From Hemerocallis citrina (taxonomy: Eukaryota; Streptophyta; Magnoliopsida; Asparagales; Asphodelaceae): 64,000 nucleotides of DNA. Position numbers and translations under genes: made by a program. The notes under the pieces are model-generated. The model was not told where the DNA came from. It worked only from the letters and a program-made list of their open reading frames with translations, and ran no database searches. The stretch covers positions 105,125,796 through 105,189,795 of the forward strand of contig CM030366.1 of NCBI GenBank assembly GCA_017893485.1, in the 5' to 3' direction. This document shows, piece by piece, positions 57,801 through 64,000 of the stretch (the stretch's first letter is position 1; every line of letters begins with the position of its first letter).

Positions 57801-58442
57801 ATGCTGAGGAGACATCATCTCCAAGGTTATGTTTTTCAGTCTTTCTCATTTCCATGAGTGATAAGGAAACCTCTTCGAAACAATTGGATGATGGGGTGGG
57901 AGGACTAAAAGACACATAAGAGGGATAGTGTGGCCATTTCAAAAAGAGGAACTCAAATCATGCAATATATTTACAAGCATATAACATAACACTAACCGTG
58001 GAAAGCTCCTTTGCATGAATTGGGCGGCAAGACCGAACAGTTACAGGCTCCTCATATTCACTGAATGTAAACCAGTTATTATACTGATAACAGAAGATAA
58101 GATGATCTCATTCAGATTCATGTATTATCATAATAACGATAACAAAAATAGAAAATGGGTTTTGAATCACTATCAAAATAATCTTGCCTGATCAATTGCA
58201 AACAGAACAGGGACATCTTTCACAAGTGATAACTCTGTCCTCAAGCGAACCAGAACCCCAACTGAAGCATGTGTGTAAGTTATCCCAGTTTGAATAAGGT
58301 CGCACAATGTGGACCCCTCCGGCATTGCCATGGAATCCACACCTCTCATCATTCCAACCCCAGCGCCTTCTCCCAGGGGAATAGGATTAAAAATTTGACA
58401 AGGTAATTGTTGTAAGCATGACTCGTTGAACTTCAGAAAATC
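48806..58442 (-). CDS. DAP3: mitochondrial ribosomal protein mS29 (DAP3), C-terminal exons
   Basis: mS29 is the GTP-binding protein of the small mitoribosomal subunit. Four minus-strand exons: 58442-58188, 58083-57997, 57536-57364 and 48914-48806, in phase, giving 207 residues plus stop. Recognised segments: [50 protein letters not shown], then [35 protein letters not shown], and the end [14 protein letters not shown]. The first intron uses a GC donor (CAG|GCAAGA). The last intron is 8449 bp because of a Gypsy insertion and smaller repeats. The P-loop half of the protein is not in the window; upstream exons probably lie past 64000. An alternative is a 5'-truncated copy, although the open frames and splice sites argue against decay. 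Confidence 0.88.
49192..49990. mobile_element. probable MITE rich in GCAACTG motifs, within mS29 last intron
   Basis: Begins near GGAGGTGTTTGGCAACC and carries many direct and inverted TTGCAACTG/CAGTTGCAA phrases at both sides (49195-49340 and 49885-49990). The GTGTTTGG start is common in plant MITEs. The right terminus is not clear, as the Gypsy element inserted there (AACTG target). Confidence 0.45.
49535..49722. mobile_element. degraded short element ending CCGGCCCTG
   Basis: GC-rich ends (GGGGGCCCGAGGCG on the left, GGCGGCCGCCTCACC...CCGGCCCTG on the right) enclose an AT-rich core with GGGCCC blocks. CAGGGCCGG as an inverted end is hAT-like. Its duplication was not found. Confidence 0.4.
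49991..50755 (+). repeat. Gypsy 5' LTR
   Basis: 765 bp, TG...CA. The first 180 bp consist of imperfect GCAGTCAGTGTGTGTGTATG repeats. TATA-like CTATATAAAGG lies at about 50188-50198. Confidence 0.93.
50759..50770 (+). promoter_or_regulatory. primer binding site for tRNA-Met
   Basis: TGGTATCAGAGC, three bases after the 5' LTR, complementary to the 3' end of initiator tRNA-Met. It is the usual plant retrotransposon primer site and not a tRNA gene. Confidence 0.93.
51011..52663 (+). pseudogene. Gypsy gag-protease region
   Basis: One frame from ATG 51011, broken by TAG at 51383, by TGA and TAA within 51560-51580, and by two adjacent TAA codons around 52046. Capsid segment: [12 protein letters not shown], then [11 protein letters not shown] and [11 protein letters not shown]. 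The zinc knuckle reads [14 protein letters not shown], with the His replaced by Gln and stops at x. The protease part has [10 protein letters not shown] in place of the usual D-S/T-G-A and V-I-L-G-R-P-W-L near the end. It is therefore inactive at several points. Confidence 0.88.
52664..55775 (+). pseudogene. Gypsy pol: RT, RNase H, integrase and chromodomain-like tail
   Basis: RT at 52973-53830 ([46 protein letters not shown]). A frameshift near 53790 leads to RNase H (53788-54294: [28 protein letters not shown]). The integrase H2C2 finger lies around 54380-54510 ([10 protein letters not shown] ... C-H-T-C-Q-L), followed by a broken catalytic core ([18 protein letters not shown]). The tail frame 55059-55775 has the [12 protein letters not shown] and [10 protein letters not shown] linker, then a chromodomain-like [10 protein letters not shown] with N-G-W-T. 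The chromodomain supports a chromovirus; the clade was not assigned. Confidence 0.9.
55810..56563 (+). repeat. Gypsy 3' LTR
   Basis: 754 bp, partner of the 5' LTR. It differs by substitutions and by loss of a few GT-rich repeat units near its start. Confidence 0.93.
56569..57363 (-). other. mS29 last intron, remaining part
   Basis: Apparently unique intron sequence between the Gypsy element and mS29 exon 3 of this window. A short + frame at 56628-56894 has no recognisable domain. Confidence 0.5.
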
Positions 58443-58669
58443 CTGAATAGCAAGAGAAATTTGGAATAGCTTAGAGATATGGATTCCAAAATGATCAAGA
58501 TATAAATTATACGTATTATTTTTTGTGGAGTAGAAGCACTAAGGAAACGTAAGCTGCAATTTACAATGTCAATAACAAACAAACAAGAAAAGTATGATTA
58601 TGTAATGACTGTTGTATCAACACTGAAGTAAGAGTGAGTGGAAGTACGAGTGAGTATCAACATAATTTG
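58443..58669 (-). other. mS29 intron, part next to the exon acceptor
   Basis: Begins at the acceptor CTATTCAG (minus strand, 58450-58443) in front of the first mS29 exon seen. No gene. Confidence 0.6.
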
Positions 58670-59287
58670 TGATAGGAAATTCGATGCATCAGAAGTAGAG
58701 CGAGAGGCGACAACCAATCACAACGAAAAACCAAGCAAACATAGACGACACCAAACACAATAGCACACACAATCTGTCCTGTTTCAGCAAAGCCTAATCC
58801 GGAGGAGAAATAACCGAAATATTATTTAACAAGAGACGACACAAGAGTTACAATACTATCACCAAAAATCTATCTCTCAAGCCTTCTCAAGCCTCAATAG
58901 AAGATACTCTAGTGTATACAATGAAAAAACTCTCATATGAAGTACGCTCCTCTCATGGAGACTACAATTATTTTATAGAATTCTAGAAAATCCTAGGGTA
59001 TTATTTTCAATATTTCTTTCCTAATAACTCAAAATGCTAAACTTGAACCCCAAGAAATATAAAAGCCCCTTTGGATTCTAAATAAAACTTCCAATCAATT
59101 CCGGAATTAAATAATCCAGGGAATTATTTAATTTTTCAAATCCGACAATCCCATCTTTTCAATTCTGTTAATTTTCTTCACTTGAAAATTTCACTTAGGT
59201 CCGTCACTCCCCCTTTTGACTCTAAATTTATTTGGGCCCTTGAGATGTTTTGTATTGCCCTCAATATGTGAGACATAAAACCCAACA
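58670..59287 (-). mobile_element. 618-bp solo LTR
   Basis: Plus strand starts TGATAGGAAATTCG and ends ATAAAACCCAACA, flanked by ATTTG on both sides (58665-58669 and 59288-59292). On the minus strand it starts TGTTGGGTTTTATG, common in plant Copia LTRs. There is no internal region. It sits in what appears to be an mS29 intron. Confidence 0.88.
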
Positions 59288-59292
59288 ATTTG

Positions 59293-60283
59293 GAACCCAT
59301 TTTCCTATGAAATGCTACAAAAAGATCGAGAAACAAAAGGTTGCTCTTTGACCGAAACAGCTACAACTTCAGATGACTTAGAATAGACACTAAAAACCAA
59401 TCAAAAGGCTACAGCCTCTATAACTTATGGCAAGCTCCTTTCATTTTCATAGTTCCTTACACACAAATTCGGCACCAATTTACGAAGTGATGTTTACTTG
59501 ACATTGTTGACAACTAGTTGTAAATTTTTGAAAGAAAACTTATCCTCAATAAACAACCCAATTTTGATTCTAAAGGTTGAAATGGAATGGATGATGCAAT
59601 GGAATTGAAGTTTCTAACAGTTCAACTAGAACTGTGACCACTTTCCTTCCTATACGACAGAATAATTGCAAAGAAATAGTTAGAAAAGAATGTCCTACCA
59701 TGCATTTTCCAAGCACAGACTAAAATGCTAGATACATAATGTTAAGGTAGAGCATCTTCCAAAGATTTGACGAAAACAATAGCCTAAGCTTTTCCTCCCT
59801 CTTTTCTTTATATTAAGAGCTCTTCGTGCACACATTCAAGTAGTTTACTTCAACTAGTAGGTAAGCACAATACAAATGATCAATTCATGGGCAACGATAA
59901 AGTACCTTATCAAAAAATTCAACAAGTAGCTATGCAACTAACCATTTATACTTATGAGTGAGTGGTCAAGCTCGCTGCAAAAGTATGCTGTAGTCTTATG
60001 GGAAATTGTTAGCAGTAATTAAAGGAATTAGTTTTTCATTTCTAACATTGAGCTAGTTGCTAAGATTATGGATAAAAGATAAAGCGAAAAAAGGGAGATC
60101 TAAATATGGGCTTAGTTGATTCACAGCAATCTAAATATTTTTTAAAATCTAATATTATTTTATTTTATTTAGAAATTACAGTATTATGAAGATTGTGCGG
60201 TGTTTTTTAAAAAAGGGTTCCTAGTTAAATGAATAGATTAAATAAACTAAGCCCACATTATGAAGACATAGAAGCAAGAGATG
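59293..60283. other. no gene seen
   Basis: AT-rich, apparently unique DNA on the 5' side of the visible mS29 exons, probably intron. No exon with mS29 N-terminal features (P-loop) was found on the minus strand. Confidence 0.45.
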
Positions 60284-60291
60284 GATGTCGC

Positions 60292-60477
60292 CTATAAAGC
60301 TCGGATACTCTCCGGGGGTCACGTATCACGTATCTAATATGTATCGGGAGTGATACGCGTCGGATATGTATCAGATATGTATCTGGGGGATTTAATTAAA
60401 TAAAAAATAAAAAAAATATCGGATATGCATGCATACGTACTGTATCGGATACGCGTACCCGTAACCGTGCTTCATAA
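60292..60477. mobile_element. 186-bp hAT-type MITE with GTATCGGATACG motifs
   Basis: An exact 8-bp duplication GATGTCGC (60284-60291 and 60478-60485) flanks imperfect ends (CTATAAAGCTCGG and, inverted, TTATGAAGCACGG). The interior repeats ATACGCGTCGGATATG and GTATCGGATACGCG. It is very short and has no coding capacity. Confidence 0.85.
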
Positions 60478-60829
60478 GATGTCGCAGAACATCAACTACA
60501 CCACTTACATCAATGTTCTGCATTATATACCACTTTATAACAGTCATGGTTCTACAGATGAACTTATATCATGAATATATTGATGTAAACTTAACCCTAG
60601 ACGGAGAATTTCAAAGAATATTAAAAGATTAAGTTTACCAAGATGTAATAAAGATTAAGTCAGAAATTAAACTACTAACTGGTTTGATAGATTTTCAAGA
60701 TATGAAATAGTTTAACAGGCCCAATTAAAGATTCACGTCTAACAATCGATAATTATACTTAATCGTTTTAGCAAGTAAGATATGCAATAAAGATTCGTAC
60801 TCTAGTTAGCAGGTAAAAGCACACTCTCA

Positions 60830-61155
60830 ATATTTGTGGCGACAGATAAATCATATAATATTCTAAAGACGATAGATAGTATCACAAATAACTGGAGTGG
60901 AAAGAGATTACCAAATTCGAAGAACGAATCGAAGATACAGACAAAGCCTTGGGTGGCCGACGACAGCAACAGCAGAAGCTTCGAGGTGGTTGATATTTGT
61001 GGCGACAGATAAATCATATAATATTCTAAAGACGATAGATAGTATCACAAATAACTGGAGTGGAAAGAGATTACCAAATTCGAAGAACGAATCGAAGATA
61101 AAGACAAAGCCTTGGGTGGCCGACGACAGCAACAGCAGAAGCTTCGAGGTGGTTG
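60830..61155. repeat. 163-bp tandem duplication
   Basis: Two copies (60830-60992 and 60993-61155) beginning ATATTTGTGGCGACAGATAA and ending CGAGGTGGTTG, nearly identical (ATACAGAC versus ATAAAGAC is one difference). On the minus strand each contains a donor-like TTTGGTAATC. Confidence 0.9.
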
Positions 61156-61900
61156 AGGTGATTGTGAGGAGAACGGCAGTGGAGGATGGCGACTTTGGTG
61201 GTCGGGTTGTGGAGTCGTGGCAGCAACAGCTAGGGAAGCGATTGGCTAGCGGTGGCGATCGTCGGCCGCAGTCAGGGTGCGGGGGAGTCGAGGTGGCACG
61301 GTGGTGGTGGCTTCAGGAGATGGGGAGAGAGGTGAGAGGAAGGTGGCGAGACTCGAGTATTGGAGGTGACGGGGTTGGGGGTTGGGATGATGACGGGGGG
61401 GGGGACGAGGTTGGAGTTGGGATGACAACGACGGCGAGAAAGTCGACGGGGTTGCTGGCGATGGAAGAGGGGCTAGGGTTTCGAGTGCTTCGGGTTGAAG
61501 CAGCAAGCGGGAGGTCGGCGTCGAGTGCGACGAGGAGGGGGGTTGAAGGTGGTGGTTACGGAGGGTGATGGTGGGGTGGCGCGGGGTGCGGTGCTTGGGG
61601 TTGGGTTTTGGGGACAAGGAGAGAGAAAGAGGAAGAAGAACAAGAGAAAGAGGGTCCCAGGGTTTTGATTAATTGAGGATTTGGGGTGTAATTATAGCTT
61701 CACACAAACCCTAATACTTTTTTAGGATTTCTAACAAACCCTAATAATTTATTATGGTATCACACACACAAGAAAAAAATGCAGAGGAATAACTCAACAC
61801 AGTAAATTATTTTAATCAATAATAACATACTTTCTCATTCTTCTCAAGGCCTATATAGGCTCAAAACAAATTTCAATACAAATCTCCAAAATATTCTAAT
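61156..61900 (-). other. GC-rich block followed by TATA-bearing sequence, nature unresolved
   Basis: On the minus strand, GCCTATATAGGCC (about 61848-61860) precedes a TTGTGTGTGTGATACC stretch, then a CT-rich leader (about 61670-61600) and a GC-rich block down to 61156. This order resembles either an LTR/leader or a gene promoter with 5' UTR. Frames through the GC-rich block lack domains. It could be the mS29 promoter and leader only if N-terminal exons were lost; that is not supported. Confidence 0.35.
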
Positions 61901-62354
61901 GCATAAAATAAAGGGTGCAAATTGCAAAACAACTACATATGGTTAAATCTCAAAATTAAACAAAACATAATCGATGTCCTCATCATATATGTTCCAGACT
62001 TCCAAGGGCATGCTCTGAGTTGCAAGCCAAAGATATTATTTAAGTGATGATAATAGAGAATACTTAGAATAGTATGGAATAAGGAGATAAAAGTTTTAGA
62101 ATGTGAATTCAGACTAACGAAAATGAACATGCAAGTGAGATCAATGATACTTGAGCAAAATTGTGAGGGAAAACATAAGGGAACAGACTCTGAAACTTGA
62201 TAATAATACCCAAGAAAAACCAAAAACAGTCGTTTTTTAATCTCATTTACCAAAATGGCGAGTTCAGTGAATTAGAGCACAATAGTTGGAGCAGGGTGCT
62301 TCTACATATTAAATGACCAAATAAGACCCAAGAAGTCGAATGTTGTAAAGTTTT
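61901..62354. other. no gene seen
   Basis: AT-rich sequence before the long LTR at the right edge. The minus-strand frame 61933-62253 shows no recognisable domain. Confidence 0.45.
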
Positions 62355-64000
62355 TGTAACCCCTGTTTTCATTAATACGTATTTTCAAAGTATTTTTCCG
62401 TATTTAAATTCTGAGTATCTTATAATTATTTTTCCCTAATTAATTTTATTATTTAAACTATTTTGAGCCCAATTGTTTAATTGTTATTCTAAGCCCAAGT
62501 TTACATTATTGATTTTATTAATTATTAATGTGAGCCCCAGTTGTATTTAGATTTTATTATTCTGAAACCCAATTGTTTATTCTAAAGCCCAAATTCGTAA
62601 TTGATTCTATTTAATTAATCTGAACCCAAGAGTCTAGCCCAATATCCTAAATGTCTTATTTAATATTTTGAAGCCCAAGCCCAAACCCAATAAATCAGAA
62701 CTCATATAATTGTATAGACCCTCTTACCCGTATACAATTTATTCACTTTCCACTTTTCCAATTCTCGTACTCAACTCCCCACTCCTCAAATCCCGTGCAG
62801 CACATTTCCCCACTCCTCGTAACTACCCCCCACTTCTCACCCCCATTATCTTACTCATTATATTATTCTCCCTCCCCGTTTCTACTCTTCTCCCTCCTTC
62901 TCTGATTCCCTAAACAAAAAACAGAACAAAACCAAACAAAACCCACAACCCAACTCATCCTCCATCTCTCTCGCTCGTCTTCCCCGAGCGCTCGCTCCCT
63001 CCCCATCGCCATCTCCACTTCATCTCCACCTCGTCGTCACCAACCCCTCCGCGTCGCCTCGACATTCTCCCGCTCGAGTGCCGCTCACTTCGAGCTCCAC
63101 AGTCGTCGCCGTCTCGCTCTTCTCCTCCGCGAAGCCGCCATTGCCAACCCACCTCGAACTCCGCCGTCGTCTTCAACTCCGAGCACCGCCAGTGTTTCCC
63201 CTTCGCCACCTCAGACCACCGCAGAGCCCCGACGTCGCGAGCGCCTCCCGCTCTCAACCGCAGTCGACCGTCGCAGTGCCGCCCTCTCCACCTTGCGCTC
63301 CATCTCTTCCATCCCTCTCGTCGACAGCTCACCACCCCGAGCACCCCAACCACAGCAACCGCCGCTCGAAGCTCTGCCGTTCGTCTTCGCCCCTGCCCCT
63401 CACCGCCAGCCTCCCTCGCTCTCTCGTCGACGCGCCGCTTCCACCACCTCCGCCGAAGCTTCCCTCAGTCGAAACCACAGTGCCGCCCCCGCCATCGAAG
63501 CCCCGCTCTCCCTCGAGCTCCACAGTCGTCGCGTCGTCCATTTCGCTCGCCTCCACCTCCGTTCGCAGCTCCCCTACGCTCACCACTCCGCCGCGTCATC
63601 TTCAACCTCGAGCTTCCTCTGCTCGACATTCCCAGTCGTCTTCAACCTCAAGCGCTTCCGCATCCTCTCTTCTGTCGCCATCCAGACGCCGCCGGAGTCG
63701 CACCGCCTGAGCCCCCCGTCGTCAACTCCTTCCCCGTCGCTCAGAGTCCTCCGCCCAGCCAGAGCGACGCCGCGCAGCTGCTGCCGCTTCACACCACTTC
63801 GCCTCGAATCCCCAGTCGCGAGCCTCTTGCCAGCACCATCGTCGTTTCCCCTCGGCGCGTCGCCTCCCTGAGCGCGCCGCCAAAGACGCAACTGTTCCTT
63901 CTCCCGCTCGCACTCTCTCTTTTCTATCTCCCTCTCTCTGTGTGTTGAGAAGAAGAAGAAGAAGGTGAATAAGACTTGGGATTATTATAGGAGTTGTATT
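62355..64000 (+). mobile_element. start of a long LTR (Gypsy), runs off the window
   Basis: Begins TGTAACCCCTGTTTTC and has the same layout as the solo LTR at 33911-37068 read on its minus strand: TGTAACCCC start, AT-rich U3 with TACGTATTTTC-like and GAGCCCAATTG-like phrases, CT-rich leader (62740-63000), then a GC-rich block (63000-63900). Sequence similarity is limited to short stretches, so it is related in type but not a close copy. Overlapping Pro/Ser-rich frames at 63078-63871 on both strands are composition artefacts. No second end is visible. Confidence 0.6.

Noticed and set aside
60897..61617. Gly/Arg-rich frame (+) and Pro/Ser/His-rich frame (-), considered as an mS29 N-terminal exon
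   Set aside because: No mitochondrial presequence-like start or P-loop, and the block is low-complexity. Its duplicated flank suggests non-coding DNA.
63078..63871. Overlapping Pro/Ser-rich frames of about 200 codons on both strands
   Set aside because: GC-rich block of a long LTR. Frames exist on both strands, have low complexity and no recognisable domain.

Overview
The window is nuclear DNA from a flowering plant, most likely a eudicot. The evidence is spliced genes with plant-like introns, a plant-type CDP-diacylglycerol synthase, a mitochondrial ribosomal protein gene with introns swollen by transposons, and a dense nested set of plant transposable elements (Copia, Gypsy, L1, RTE, hAT, Harbinger-like, Mutator). 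No tRNA, rRNA or CRISPR signal was seen. All calls come from reading the sequence; no database search was run.

Layout. (1) 1-15160: an old Mutator-like element (MULE). It carries a decayed MuDR-type transposase (1328-3860, +) and, convergent to it, a decayed plant mobile domain (PMD, MAIN/MAIL-like) gene (5385-7622, -). Between their 3' ends lies a 1.1-kb palindrome rich in CGCTATCTGAGATAGCG-type motifs. A hAT fragment sits in the left end, and a Copia element with matching 268-bp LTRs and a TAATA target duplication (8032-14035) splits the PMD promoter region. (2) 15161-16800: a mosaic of fold-back MITE and hAT pieces that abuts the 5' leader of the next gene. (3) 16850-28688: a complete phosphatidate cytidylyltransferase (CDS1-type) gene, 11 coding exons, 423 codons, with an RTE LINE, a hAT MITE and a fold-back MITE inside introns. 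(4) 29188-38458: a Harbinger-like MITE, then a 5'-truncated L1 LINE with a 16-bp target duplication, itself split by a 3.16-kb solo LTR.

(5) 39592-48553: a 9-kb MULE with 457-bp terminal inverted repeats that differ at only 2 positions by eye. It encodes an uninterrupted 727-residue FAR1/FHY3-type transposase in two exons, and also holds a large inverted array of 141-bp repeats. This is the youngest-looking and most interesting object here. (6) 48806-58442 (-): the last four exons of the mitochondrial ribosomal protein mS29 (DAP3) gene. Its final intron is 8.4 kb because a 6.6-kb chromovirus-like Gypsy element (49991-56563, AACTG duplication) inserted there. The N-terminal exons were not found and probably lie beyond the right edge. 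(7) 58670-64000: a 618-bp solo LTR, a 186-bp hAT MITE, a 163-bp tandem duplication, and the first 1.6 kb of a long TGTAAC-starting LTR that runs off the window.

The two host genes are ordinary housekeeping genes: membrane phospholipid synthesis and mitochondrial translation. The rest is transposon sequence, and the order of insertion can be read from target duplications and from which element interrupts which.
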